Positions 8,420 to 17,374 of a DNA stretch of 64,000 bases are shown here, in pieces. The stretch spans positions 496,001 to 560,000 of the forward strand of contig NZ_PJMW01000002.1 in assembly GCF_002846365.1 (NCBI RefSeq), in the 5' to 3' direction. The first letter of the stretch is position 1, and the number at the start of each line of letters is the position of its first letter. A program made the position numbers and the translations under genes. The notes under the pieces were generated by a model. That model saw nothing but the letters and a program-made list of their open reading frames with translations, searched no databases and had not been told where the DNA came from. Source of the DNA: Nocardia fluminea. GTDB lineage: Bacteria > Actinomycetota > Actinomycetes > Mycobacteriales > Mycobacteriaceae.

Positions 8420-11307
8420 CAGTCACCCACCGCCTCGGCGCCGAGGGTGAACAGCTCGCGCAGTTCGTCGGTGCTCAGCTCGGTGATCCAGTTCTCCCCC
8501 GCGCCGACCGCCAGATCGGCCAATTGCTTCTTCCCGTTGATCATCTCGTCGATCCGCTCTTCGATGGTGTCGACGCATACCAGCTTGCGGACCTGCACCG
8601 CCCGCTGCTGACCGATCCGGAACGCGCGATCGGTGGCCTGGTTCTCGACGGCCGGATTCCACCAGCGGTCCAGGTGGATCACGTGATTGGCGGCGGTGAG
8701 GTTGAGCCCGGTGCCACCGGCCTTGAGCGAGAGCAGCATCAGCGGCGGACCGTTCTCGCCCTGGAAGCCGGTCACCATGTCGTCGCGGCGCTGTTTGGGC
8801 ACGCCACCGTGCAGGAACGGGATCGGGGTGCCGAATCGTTCGGTGAGGTAGGGCAGGATCAGGTCACCGAATTCGCGGAACTGGGTGAAGAGCAGGGCTT
8901 TCTCGCCATCGGCGAGCACCGCGTCGAGCACGTCCTCGACCAGCGCCAGCTTGCCCGAGCGGTGGCCGCCGCGCCGCAGGATCGGCGAACCGTCGCCCAG
9001 ATAGTGCGCGGGGTGGTTGCAGACCTGTTTGAGCCGGGTCAGCGCGCCGAGCACAGCGCCCTTGCGCGCCATGCCTTTCGCGTCTTTGAGCTTGTCCAGC
9101 ATGTCGTCGACGACGGCCTGGTAGAGGGCGGCCTGTTCGACGGTGAGGTTGGCCCGCACCGTCATTTCCAGCTTCTCCGGCAGGTCGCTGATCACCGCCG
9201 GGTCGGTTTTGAGCCTGCGCAGCACGAACGGATCGGTGATGAGGCGCAGCCGGTCGATGGCCTGCTGGTCACGTTCGCGTTCGATCGGCACGGCGAACTT
9301 GGCGCGGAACGACTGCGGGCTGCCGAGCAGCTTCGGCATGGCGAAATCGAACAGCGCGCGCAGTTCTTCCAGGCGATTCTCCACCGGAGTTCCGGTGAGC
9401 GCGAGCCGATGTCGCGCGGTGAGCGCCCTGGCCGCACGGGCCTGCCTGGTCACCGCGTTCTTGATGTGCTGGGCTTCGTCGAGCACGATCCGCTCCCACT
9501 GCTGTTCGTTCAGCAGCGTGATATCGCGGGCGAGCAGTGCGTAGGTGGTGATCACAATGTCCGCGTCAGCCACCGCCGCGGCGAATTCCGCGCCCTGGCG
9601 CCGGCCCGGACCGTGGTGCACGAGCACGCGCAGGTCGGGGGCGAAACGTTGCGTTTCGCGTTGCCAGTTGCCGACCACCGACATCGGGCACACCAGCAGC
9701 GTCGGCCCGACCTGCTCCCGGGCGTCGGCCGCCGCGGGGGTTGTCGACTCGACCGCTGTGCTCGGCCGCGCGGCCGGCGTGCCGACCTCGCGCTCGTGCA
9801 CGAGTAGTGCCAAGACCTGCACCGTCTTGCCCAGGCCCATGTCGTCGGCCAGGATCGCGCCGCAGTTCAGTCGACTCATCGTGGCCAGCCAGCTCAGGCC
9901 GCGTTCCTGGTACGGACGCAGCTGGGCTTTCAGGCCGATCGGCACCGGAACCGGCTCCGGTTCGCTTTCCCTGGCGAACAACTCGGCCGCCCAGCCGTCG
10001 GCGGTGACCTCGGTGACCGGAACATTGTCGACCCGCTCGGCGGCGAGTTCACCGATCATGTCGGCCAGGGTGATCGGACTGTCGTCGGCGTGCTGCGCGA
10101 CGTAGCGGGCGGCGGCGGCCAGTGCCCGGTGGTCGGCCTGCACCCACTCGCCGCGCAACTGGACCAGGTCGGATTTGCTGCTGATCAGCCGTTCCATCTC
10201 GGCCTGCGTGAGCACGAGATCGCCGAGCGCCAGTTCCCAGCGATAGGAGAGCAGTCCGCTGAGGCCGACAGTGGATTCGGCGGCGGCGGGGCTGCTCACG
10301 CGCAATCGCATGCTCGGCTCGGCGATGTTCCAGGCGCGGGGCAGGAGCAGGCGAATTCCGGCTTCCTGCAGGGCATGTGCGCCGTGGGCCACCAGATCGG
10401 CGACCACCTCGGTCGGGAGCAGCAGGTCGAGGCCGCGCGGATCGGTGGGCAGGTCGCGCAGGCGCGGGTAGGCCTTGCGCGCCTGCCCGAGCTTCTCCGC
10501 CGCCGTGCGCACGAGCACCGGATCATCGTCGAAGACAACGGGTTTGGGCGCGTCGTCGACCGGACGCAGGCAGACCTGCAGTCGCCACAGGGCCACCGAT
10601 TCGTCGGCCGTGCCGAATTCGCCGTCGGGTTCGCACAGGCGCAACACCAGTTCCGGCTCGTCGGCGGCATAGCCTTCCCGCCACTGCGTCAGTGTTTCCG
10701 ACAGGCGGTAGGAGCCGACGTCGAGTGGGCTGTCGGCGACCAGCGCGGCCAGCAACGGGTGCGTCATCGTGCGGTGTGCGAGGTATTCGCGGGCGATCGG
10801 GTCGGTGAGGTGGGTGCACAGGTCGTCGAGCACGGCGGCGGGCGAGCCCGCCACCCGCAGCGCCGGGGGCATCGCGGCCGCCAGCTCGGCCAGCCACGCC
10901 CGCTGACGTTGTCCGCCGACGAGCCGCCAGCGCACCCACCACTGACCGTCGGCCCGCTCGATCTGCGGCACCACCCGCCCGGCCCGCACCCACCGTTCGA
11001 TGCCGCGCGCGACGTGCGCGAGGAACCGCAGATCACCGGAGATGTGCTCGCGCGGCAACCGGCTGCGCAGCACAACGGCCGCCGTCGGCGGCGCGAGCGC
11101 GTGCGCGCGAACCTCGGCTGTCCCGGACTGCCCCTCGGCATCGACGAGAAGCACCTGGGCCCGGTGCCGGAACCTGGCGCGATCCAAGATGTCGCCGAGC
11201 ACCGACCCCACGGCGACCGGCTCCGCGTCGTGCCACAGCAGCAGGCCCGATTCGGGGGACCACAGACCGTGCAGCATGGGCTCCATCCAAGCAGGCGGCA
11301 CCGACAC
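8419..11307 (-). CDS. SNF2-family DEAD/DEAH helicase (HelZ-like)
   Basis: 962 residues. The N-terminal ~450 residues form the SNF2_assoc region of bacterial Snf2 proteins. The first helicase lobe has Walker A DDMGLGKTVQ (about 487-496), DEAQH (about 610) and LTGTPVENRLEELRALFDF. The second lobe carries FTQFREFGDLI, HGGVPKQRRD and DRAFRIGQQRAVQVRKL (motif VI). It is an ATP-dependent double-stranded DNA or protein-DNA translocase, not a strand-separating helicase, by family. The GTG at 11307 is the longest start. An in-frame ATG at 11277 (MLHGLW) preceded by GGAG may be the real one, because related proteins begin there. It is coupled to the SWIM protein. Confidence 0.9.
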   Translation of the reverse strand: MSVPPAWMEPMLHGLWSPESGLLLWHDAEPVAVGSVLGDILDRARFRHRAQVLLVDAEGQSGTAEVRAHALAPPTAAVVLRSRLPREHISGDLRFLAHVARGIERWVRAGRVVPQIERADGQWWVRWRLVGGQRQRAWLAELAAAMPPALRVAGSPAAVLDDLCTHLTDPIAREYLAHRTMTHPLLAALVADSPLDVGSYRLSETLTQWREGYAADEPELVLRLCEPDGEFGTADESVALWRLQVCLRPVDDAPKPVVFDDDPVLVRTAAEKLGQARKAYPRLRDLPTDPRGLDLLLPTEVVADLVAHGAHALQEAGIRLLLPRAWNIAEPSMRLRVSSPAAAESTVGLSGLLSYRWELALGDLVLTQAEMERLISSKSDLVQLRGEWVQADHRALAAAARYVAQHADDSPITLADMIGELAAERVDNVPVTEVTADGWAAELFARESEPEPVPVPIGLKAQLRPYQERGLSWLATMSRLNCGAILADDMGLGKTVQVLALLVHEREVGTPAARPSTAVESTTPAAADAREQVGPTLLVCPMSVVGNWQRETQRFAPDLRVLVHHGPGRRQGAEFAAAVADADIVITTYALLARDITLLNEQQWERIVLDEAQHIKNAVTRQARAARALTARHRLALTGTPVENRLEELRALFDFAMPKLLGSPQSFRAKFAVPIERERDQQAIDRLRLITDPFVLRRLKTDPAVISDLPEKLEMTVRANLTVEQAALYQAVVDDMLDKLKDAKGMARKGAVLGALTRLKQVCNHPAHYLGDGSPILRRGGHRSGKLALVEDVLDAVLADGEKALLFTQFREFGDLILPYLTERFGTPIPFLHGGVPKQRRDDMVTGFQGENGPPLMLLSLKAGGTGLNLTAANHVIHLDRWWNPAVENQATDRAFRIGQQRAVQVRKLVCVDTIEERIDEMINGKKQLADLAVGAGENWITELSTDELRELFTLGAEAVGD

Positions 11308-11475
11308 CGATCACGGCCGCCATACCTCTGGATTTCTCACCGCAAGGGGAACATACTTAAATAACCCCTGGTCACGGGCCGGAACACCCACCGGCGACAA
11401 CTCCATACCGACCCAGGCGAACCGGACGGATCCGGTTCGGCCGATGACCCCTTGTAATTCGTGCGGAGGGCAGCG

Positions 11476-11838
11476 ATGACGATTCTGCTCCAGGTTCTCG
11501 AGCAGAGCTACACACCCAACACCCCATGGGAACGGCGCAAGTTCACCTTCATCGACACCACGAAGATCCTCGGCATGCGGCTGGACGGCGAGGCAGGCGT
11601 CTGGCTCGATCTGTCGCGGCCCGGCGAATCCCAGCGCCTGGCCCACACCATCGACCCCAGTGAATCCATCACTTTCCTGCTCACCGTCTTCGCCAAGATC
11701 GCCGAATGCGAAGACCGGGGCGGTTCGTGGCTGGTCGGCCATGACGGCGTCCATGTCTCCTCGATAGCGGCCACGCGGTTCCCGCCCAATCCGGCCGAGC
11801 AGGCTGCCGACGATCTGTTGGCCAGAGCCTGGTTATAG
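11476..11838 (+). CDS. Hypothetical protein
   Basis: About 120 residues from an ATG preceded by a good GGAGGG Shine-Dalgarno at 11463-11468. The protein is soluble. It contains 'TFIDTTKILGMRLDGEAG' and 'IAECEDRGGSWLVGHDGVHV'; I recognise no family. It is preceded by a 168-bp gap after the divergent SNF2 gene. That gap has an AT-rich patch (ATACTTAAATAA, 11352-11363) which could hold promoter elements for either direction. Function unknown. Confidence 0.6.
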   Translation: MTILLQVLEQSYTPNTPWERRKFTFIDTTKILGMRLDGEAGVWLDLSRPGESQRLAHTIDPSESITFLLTVFAKIAECEDRGGSWLVGHDGVHVSSIAATRFPPNPAEQAADDLLARAWL

Positions 11839-11927
11839 GCCGCAACGTCGGCTGACGTGGCTGTTCCCGCGCCCGGCGCTGAGCGCCGCGCGGTTGTTGT
11901 CGGTACCACCGGCTACAACATGCGGGT

Positions 11928-12614
11928 ATGGGGAAACCGGCGTGGTTGCTCGTCCTAGTGCTCGCGGTAGCCGGGTGCGCGGTGATCGGACCGGAGGAAC
12001 CGGTCACACCGGCACCCGGCAGTCCGACGCGCGCCGAGCTCACCACCTTGCTCGACACCGTGCGCGTCATCGCCGTTCGGCCCCGGCCCGGCGGCTACGA
12101 ACGCGGGTGCAAGGCAGGCCAGGGCTGCGTCTTCGGCCCGGCCTGGACCGACGATTCCGACGCACCGGGCAGCCACGACGGCTGCGACACCCGCAACAAT
12201 GTGCTCGCGACACAGTTGCGCGAGGTGGTGCATCGCGGCCGCTGCGTGGTGGTGGAGGGAATTCTCACCGACCCCTACACCGCCACCGACATCCCCTTCA
12301 GCAAGTCCGACGGTGGCCGGATCCAGATCGACCACGTGTACCCCCTGGCCGCCGCCTGGGACATGGGCGCCGCCACCTGGACCCCGGACAAACGCCGCCG
12401 CTTCGCCAACGACCTCTCGGTGAACCTTCTCGCGACCGGCGCCGCCACCAACCAGTCCAAGGGCGACGACACCCCCGCCGAATGGCTACCGCCCGCCCGC
12501 CCCAACCACTGCTTCTACGCGGCCAAGTACCTCACCGTGGCAGTCGACTACGACCTCCCCATCACCGCCGCCGACAACGCGACACTGCACGACATCGCCC
12601 GCGGCTGCCCGTGA
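11928..12614 (+). CDS. Secreted HNH-type nuclease-like lipoprotein (DUF1524-like)
   Basis: 228 residues. A short lipoprotein signal peptide ends at the lipobox VAGC (C17), so the protein is probably anchored outside the membrane. The catalytic region resembles the HNH/DUF1524 family of secreted actinobacterial nucleases: GCDTRNNVLATQL (about 85-97), IQIDHVYPLAAAWD (about 128-141, metal-binding DH) and LSVNLLATGAATNQSKGDDTPAEWLPP (about 165-191, the N...KGD..P..W pattern). Cys residues at 61, 66, 86 and 106 may form disulfides. Nuclease activity is inferred from family only. A role in extracellular DNA turnover or competition is possible but unproven. Confidence 0.8.
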   Translation: MGKPAWLLVLVLAVAGCAVIGPEEPVTPAPGSPTRAELTTLLDTVRVIAVRPRPGGYERGCKAGQGCVFGPAWTDDSDAPGSHDGCDTRNNVLATQLREVVHRGRCVVVEGILTDPYTATDIPFSKSDGGRIQIDHVYPLAAAWDMGAATWTPDKRRRFANDLSVNLLATGAATNQSKGDDTPAEWLPPARPNHCFYAAKYLTVAVDYDLPITAADNATLHDIARGCP

Positions 12615-12662
12615 AGCCGAGCGACCGCAGTGCGCGCTCCGAGCACTGCGCTGGGCGAACAG

Positions 12663-13445
12663 TCAGTCCAAGACGGTGATCCGCGCGCCCGCGTCGAGCA
12701 GATCACTGGCGGTGAGCCCGCACATGGCGTGGAATGTGTCGCTGAAGTGTGAGAGGCTGGCGAATCCGGCGTCGACCGCGGCAGTGGTGAAGTCGGAGCC
12801 CTCGGCGACAGCACGACCGACCGCGAGCATTCGCGCCCAGACGCGATAGCGGCGAAAGGTCGTGCCCGCGTGCTCGGTGAACAGGTGCAGTAGCCGAGAT
12901 TTCGACAGATGCACTTCGGCCGCGAGTTCTTCCGCGGTGATCGATCGAGCCGGGTGAGCGCGCACGATCGCGGTCGCGGCGGCGATCCTCGGGTCGAGTC
13001 GGGTACGTGCGGGACCGCACGCGACGTCCATCACCTCGGCCGGGTCCATGTCGTCTCGGCCGGCGAGGCCGATCAGCGCGCCCTCACGGTGGTGGTGGAC
13101 GCCGAACTCGTGCACGCGCTCGGTCATCTGGTCCCAGCAAGCCGGCGCGCGGGGTGATCCGGGATCGATGTAGCAGAACAGCATTCGGGTCCGATGCGCG
13201 ACCAACTGGTGGAGAGTGCGCGGGGGTATCAACGCGCTGCGCACTGTGCGCCGAACGAACGAATCGGCGTGCAAGGTGAACGGGCCGTCGACGCCGACGG
13301 CGAGGCAGTGCACCGACCCTGAATGGCGGTCGAGCCGCAGCGAAGGCCCGCGGTAGACGGCATGACCTATCCACAACCACACGTCCGCACTCGCTGCCGG
13401 CGGGTAGCACATTTCTGGAAGCGGTCGCTGCCCCATGCCCACCAT
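12663..13445 (-). CDS. AraC-family transcriptional regulator
   Basis: The C-terminal two-helix AraC DNA-binding domain is clear: SITAEELAAEVHLSKSRLLHLF followed by FRRYRVWARML and DFTTAAVDAGFASLSHFSDTFHAMCGLTASD. The N-terminal half is a divergent cupin-like ligand domain (residues ~15-150). Several starts are possible; the longest frame would begin at 13559 but overlaps the divergent hydrolase. I use the ATG at 13445 (MVGMGQRPLPE), which leaves nine bases to the hydrolase ATG. It probably regulates the divergent hydrolase gene. The inducer is unknown. Confidence 0.8.
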   Translation of the reverse strand: MVGMGQRPLPEMCYPPAASADVWLWIGHAVYRGPSLRLDRHSGSVHCLAVGVDGPFTLHADSFVRRTVRSALIPPRTLHQLVAHRTRMLFCYIDPGSPRAPACWDQMTERVHEFGVHHHREGALIGLAGRDDMDPAEVMDVACGPARTRLDPRIAAATAIVRAHPARSITAEELAAEVHLSKSRLLHLFTEHAGTTFRRYRVWARMLAVGRAVAEGSDFTTAAVDAGFASLSHFSDTFHAMCGLTASDLLDAGARITVLD

Positions 13446-13454
13446 GCTTGCACG

Positions 13455-14345
13455 ATGAGTGTTGTCAGCGAACTCGGCGAGTCTCGCCTCCTGCATTTGC
13501 CCCAAGGCGCTATCCGAATCTACGAACGCGGACACGGTGAGCCCGTGGTATTCGTGCACGGCCTGTTCGCCAATGCCGCGGCATGGCGGAAAGTTGTTCC
13601 ACGACTGGCCGGTTCATATCGGTGTATCACCGTCGACTGGCCATTCGGAGCGCACCGGATTCCGATGGCTCCCGATGCGGATCTGACTCCGCTCGGCATC
13701 GCCGGCACAATCGCCGACGTGATCGAGAGCATCGATCGCAGTGCTGTGACGCTCGTCGGCAACGACGGCGGCGGCATGCTCTCCCAGCTCGTCGTGGCCC
13801 ATCGGCCCGAACGTATCGCCCGGCTGGTGCTCACACCGTGCGACGCCTATGAGAACTTCCCGCCGCCGCTGTTCAACTATCTGTGCTGGATCGCCCGTGT
13901 ACCGGGCGCCGGACCACTCACGAGTCAGCTCTTGCGGCTCCCCGCGGTTCGGCGGACGTACGCGCGCTCGCGGTTCGCATTCGGCGGCCTGACCCGCGAC
14001 CCGATCTCCGACGAGTTGATAGACCACTATCTCCACGGAATGACACACGATCGCGCGATCGCGCGCGACAGCTTCGCATTCCTTCGCGCGGTCGACAACA
14101 AGTACACGATCGATGCCGCCGCTCGTTTCAGGTCGGCCGGTCTTCCGGTTCTCGTCGCATGGGCTGAGGAGGACCGGTTCTTCCCGTTCGATCACGCGCG
14201 ACGACTCGCCGCGGATTTTCCGAACGCGCGCCTCGAATCGATCACGAACTCGCTGACCTGGGTCGCCGAAGACCAACCCGCCCGCACAGCGGCCGTGATC
14301 GACGAGTTCATCAGCACGACGCCCCTGCCCGGGCGGCCGGGTTAG
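13455..14345 (+). CDS. Alpha/beta hydrolase, haloalkane dehalogenase/epoxide hydrolase-like, lacking the usual histidine
   Basis: 296 residues. The oxyanion motif VVFVHGLFANAAAW and nucleophile elbow LVGNDGGGML, with aspartate in the elbow, place it near haloalkane dehalogenases and epoxide hydrolases. The acid region WAEEDRFFP is present. Where the catalytic histidine normally stands (GH before the EDQP element), the sequence reads NSLTWVAEDQP. There is no His after residue ~256, so the canonical triad appears incomplete. The ATG at 13455 is chosen because the product then begins as the family does. It is divergent from an AraC regulator, which probably controls it. Confidence 0.75.
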   Translation: MSVVSELGESRLLHLPQGAIRIYERGHGEPVVFVHGLFANAAAWRKVVPRLAGSYRCITVDWPFGAHRIPMAPDADLTPLGIAGTIADVIESIDRSAVTLVGNDGGGMLSQLVVAHRPERIARLVLTPCDAYENFPPPLFNYLCWIARVPGAGPLTSQLLRLPAVRRTYARSRFAFGGLTRDPISDELIDHYLHGMTHDRAIARDSFAFLRAVDNKYTIDAAARFRSAGLPVLVAWAEEDRFFPFDHARRLAADFPNARLESITNSLTWVAEDQPARTAAVIDEFISTTPLPGRPG

Positions 14346-14382
14346 GTCAAAACCCCTTGGTGCGGGCAGCAATCGGCGGTGC

Positions 14383-15201
14383 TCACTCTCCTGTTGCCAC
14401 GGACCGTTTCGGGTCGTTCGACCATTGGGAGTACGAGCCCGGGTAGAGGGTCGCGTCGATGCCGGCGACGGCGAGGGCGGCGATCTGGTGGGCGGCGGTG
14501 ACGCCGGATCCGCAGTACACGGCGACCGGGCCTTCACCGAATTCGGCGAAGCGGGCGCGCAGTTCTTCGGCACTGCGGAAATAGCCTGTACCGTCCAGGT
14601 TTTCGGCCGTCGGCGCACTGATCGCGCCCGGGATGTGTCCGGGGCGCGGATCGATCGGTTCGACCTCGCCGCGGTACCGCTCACCCGCGCGAGCGTCGAG
14701 CAGCACACCCGGCCATTTCGCGGCGGCGTCGGCGTCGATCACCGGCAGGCCGCCTGGCCGGACCACCAGGTCACCGCCGACGGGGTCGGCCTCGGCGCCG
14801 GTCGCGATCTCGCCACCGGCCGCGATCCACGCGGGCAACCCGCCGTCGAGGATGCGCACGTTGTCCACACCGGCCCAGCGCAGCAGCCACCACGCCCTCG
14901 CGGCAGCCGTCGCACCGGTCGCGTCATAGACCACTACGGGATCGCCCGCGCTCAATCCCCAACTGCGCGCGCATTTCTCGAAGGTGCCCGGATCGGGTAG
15001 CGGATGCCTGCCACGGGCGGGTGACGGCGCGGCGGCCAGTTCGGTCTCCAGGTCGACGAACACCGCGCCCGGGATGTGTCCGTCGAGATAGTGCTGCGGA
15101 CCGTGGGGATCGCCCAGCGCCCACCGCACATCGAGCAGATGAATCGGCTTGCCTGCCAGCTCTTCCCGCAGCTCGTCCGAGGAAATCAACACCGCGCCCA
15201 T
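14383..15201 (-). CDS. sseA: Sulfurtransferase (tandem rhodanese domains, 3-mercaptopyruvate type)
   Basis: 272 residues with two rhodanese modules. The N-terminal inactive one (about 1-130) contains LLDVRWALGDP and YLDGHIPGAVFVDLE. The C-terminal catalytic one (about 150-272) contains HIPGAISAPTAENLDG and the active-site loop VYCGSGVTA with C230. The CGSGVTA loop is typical of 3-mercaptopyruvate sulfurtransferases rather than thiosulfate rhodaneses. The start at 15201 follows GGAGAAGGAG, a strong Shine-Dalgarno; a longer frame to 15381 is poorly protein-like. It probably donates sulfur to cyanide or a thiol acceptor in the cytosol. Confidence 0.88.
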   Translation of the reverse strand: MGAVLISSDELREELAGKPIHLLDVRWALGDPHGPQHYLDGHIPGAVFVDLETELAAAPSPARGRHPLPDPGTFEKCARSWGLSAGDPVVVYDATGATAAARAWWLLRWAGVDNVRILDGGLPAWIAAGGEIATGAEADPVGGDLVVRPGGLPVIDADAAAKWPGVLLDARAGERYRGEVEPIDPRPGHIPGAISAPTAENLDGTGYFRSAEELRARFAEFGEGPVAVYCGSGVTAAHQIAALAVAGIDATLYPGSYSQWSNDPKRSVATGE

Positions 15202-15473
15202 TCCCACTCCTTCTCCGGGCCCCGCCTGCGAAACCGTTCCCGACACCCTACGCATCGAACCGGCGCAGCGGCACCCGTGCACGCGATTCCGGCGCGGCCG
15301 GACGCCATCCCGGACCGGCTGCCGCGATGGTCGGTATCGATGCCCGCACTCGTCGACGGGGAGAGCATTCAGGCCGATCACCCAACTGGACCGGCTCGCA
15401 CCACGCGCGAATCAGTCCACTTTCGCGAGACTGGCAGGCGACGACCTCCGCTTCGTCGGGCATCATCGGGACA

Positions 15474-16676
15474 ATGTCGCAGGTCTCCACCCCTCCTCCC
15501 GATATCGCAGGCAAGCCGGCGGGCATCGCACAGCCGCTCGGTGCGGGCGCTGTCACCGCACTGGTCGGCTTCACGAGTTCGTTCGCGGTGGTGCTGAGCG
15601 GTTTGCGCGCGGTGGGGGCGAGTCCGGCGCAGGCTGCCTCGGGATTGCTGATCCTGTGCTTCACCCAGGGCATCGGCATCCTGCTGCTGAGTTTCCGGTA
15701 CCGGATCCCGATCACGCTGGCCTGGTCCACCCCGGGTGCGGCGTTGCTCGCGAGTACCGGACTGGTCGCGGGCGGCTGGGCCGGCGCGGTCGCGGCCTTC
15801 GTGGTGACCGGCGTGCTGATCGTGATCACCGGGCTGTGGCAACGGCTCGGCTCGCTGGTCGCCGCGATCCCCGTGCCGATCGCGCAGGCGATGCTGGCCG
15901 GTGTGCTCGTGCCGTTGTGTCTGGCCCCGGTGCAGGCGCTGCGTACCTCGCCCGCCGTGGTCGTCCCGGTCATCGTGGTGTGGCTGGTCCTGCAACGGTT
16001 CGCACCCAAATGGGCCGTGCTCGTCGCGTTCGCCACGGCGGCCGCCGGTACCGGCATCGACATCGTCGTGAACAACCGGCACCTGGAAGTGTCCGCCATG
16101 GTTCCGACGGTGGAATGGACTGTCCCCCAGTGGCATTGGCAGGCCGTCATCGGTATCGCCGTTCCGCTCTACATCGTCACCATGGCCTCGCAGAACATTC
16201 CGGGCGTCGCGGTGATGCGCTCGTTCGATTTCCAGGTCCCGTGGCGCCCGGCCATGCTCGTCACCGGTATCGGCACCGTCCTCGGCGCGGCAGCAGGCGG
16301 CCACGCCATCAACCTCGCCGCCATCAGCGCCGCCCTCGCCGCCGCACCGTCCGCGAGCCCGGACCCCAGGCGCCGGTGGATCGCCGCGGCGACAGCGGGC
16401 GCCTGCTACCTCGTCCTCGGTCTCGCCTCCGCCGCCCTGGTCACCCTCATCGCCGCGGCCCCGGCAGGCACCATCGAAACCGTCGCGGGCTTGGCCCTGC
16501 TGGCTACCCTCGCCGCCGCCCTGACCGGCACCCTCAGCGACCCGTCCCACCGCATGGCAGCCCTGGTGACGTTCCTCGTGGCAGCCTCCGGCACCACGCT
16601 GTTCGGCATCGGCGGCGCTTTCTGGGCCCTCGTCGCCGGCCTCGTCGTGCGCCGCTTCCTGCCCACCGGTACCTGA
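15474..16676 (+). CDS. benE: BenE-family benzoate/H+ symporter-like membrane protein
   Basis: About 400 residues with 11-12 predicted membrane helices. It matches the BenE family through FTSSFAVVLSGLRAVGASPAQAASGLL at the N-terminus, PITLAWSTPGAALL, and IVTMASQNIPGVAVMRSF near residue 240. The ATG at 15474 gives the normal family length (~390-400); an in-frame extension to 15021 is antisense to the sulfurtransferase and rejected. By family it imports benzoate or another aromatic acid with protons, but no benzoate-degradation genes lie nearby, so the substrate is open. Confidence 0.85.
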   Translation: MSQVSTPPPDIAGKPAGIAQPLGAGAVTALVGFTSSFAVVLSGLRAVGASPAQAASGLLILCFTQGIGILLLSFRYRIPITLAWSTPGAALLASTGLVAGGWAGAVAAFVVTGVLIVITGLWQRLGSLVAAIPVPIAQAMLAGVLVPLCLAPVQALRTSPAVVVPVIVVWLVLQRFAPKWAVLVAFATAAAGTGIDIVVNNRHLEVSAMVPTVEWTVPQWHWQAVIGIAVPLYIVTMASQNIPGVAVMRSFDFQVPWRPAMLVTGIGTVLGAAAGGHAINLAAISAALAAAPSASPDPRRRWIAAATAGACYLVLGLASAALVTLIAAAPAGTIETVAGLALLATLAAALTGTLSDPSHRMAALVTFLVAASGTTLFGIGGAFWALVAGLVVRRFLPTGT

Positions 16677-16766
16677 CGGTCCGGCGGCGGGACTCCGAGC
16701 CGGTTCGTCGAACAGCGACGAGATCAGCGCGGATCGGTGTGCCGGGCGGCAATCCGCCGGTGAAGA

Positions 16767-17258
16767 TCAGTTCGGGCCCGCCAGCCGATCCAGCAGCGGG
16801 GCGGTGCGCGGACCGACCAGCTCGCGCATGACCAGGGCCATGTTGGTGCGCTCCACGCCGGGGATCTTCAGGATTCGGCCCGCGATCCGGTAGAGGTCGT
16901 CGGCGTCGCGGGCGACGATGCGGACGGTGAGGTCGGTGGCGCCGGTCATGCCACAGACCTCGGTGACCTCGGGGACGTCGGCCAGTTCGTCCACCACACC
17001 GTCGAGCTGGTGCTGGTCCACCACGACCGCGACGAACGCTGCCAGCGGGTAACCGAGGGCGCGCGGTTCCACTCGTCGTTCGAAGCTGCCGAGCACGCCG
17101 CCGCTGTCCCAGCGAGCCAGGCGCGCCTGCACCGTGTTGCGCGACAGGCCGAGGCGCGCCGCGAGCTCCACCCCGGTGGCACGGGGATTGGCGACCAACT
17201 CGCGCAGCAGGCGCGCGTCGGTGGCGTCGAGTGTCACGTCGGGTTCGCGACTGGTCAT
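16767..17258 (-). CDS. Lrp/AsnC-family transcriptional regulator
   Basis: 163 residues. The N-terminal helix-turn-helix covers residues ~10-60 (DARLLRELVANPRATGVELA, then RLGLSRNTVQARLARWDSGG). The C-terminal RAM effector domain covers ~75-150 (GYPLAAFVAVVVDQHQLDGV; the Gly-containing turn CGMTGATDLTVRIVA). It is divergent from the 2-oxoacid dehydrogenase operon, as Bkd regulators of this family often are, so it probably senses branched-chain amino acids and controls that operon. A perfect inverted repeat in the shared 171-bp region could be its operator. A much longer in-frame extension upstream is antisense to the E1 alpha gene and rejected. Confidence 0.9.
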   Translation of the reverse strand: MTSREPDVTLDATDARLLRELVANPRATGVELAARLGLSRNTVQARLARWDSGGVLGSFERRVEPRALGYPLAAFVAVVVDQHQLDGVVDELADVPEVTEVCGMTGATDLTVRIVARDADDLYRIAGRILKIPGVERTNMALVMRELVGPRTAPLLDRLAGPN

Positions 17259-17350
17259 ACAACGCAGTATGACAGTGTTCGGCCCCCGCCGACCGAGCAT
17301 TGTGCTCAGCTGCGCGTGTATCGCTTGCGCACACCGCATTATCGTGGATG

Positions 17351-17374
17351 CTGAGTGATACACATCGCACTCAG
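17351..17374. promoter_or_regulatory. Candidate Lrp/AsnC operator upstream of bkd operon
   Basis: A perfect inverted repeat CTGAGTG (17351-17357) - 10 nt - CACTCAG (17368-17374) lies 56 bp before the E1 alpha start and between divergent regulator and target. Within it is GATACAC, and the complement GTGTATC recurs about 40 bp upstream at 17315-17321, suggesting a second related half-site. Lrp-type octamers bind several spaced sites, so this arrangement fits. Binding itself is inferred. Confidence 0.5.

Noticed and set aside
8524..9807. 427-codon open frame on the plus strand opposite the SNF2 gene
   Set aside because: Antisense to a strong helicase gene, with no recognisable motif.
15021..15473. 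Extension of the BenE-like gene upstream
   Set aside because: Antisense to the sulfurtransferase and not membrane-like; BenE length fits the ATG at 15474.
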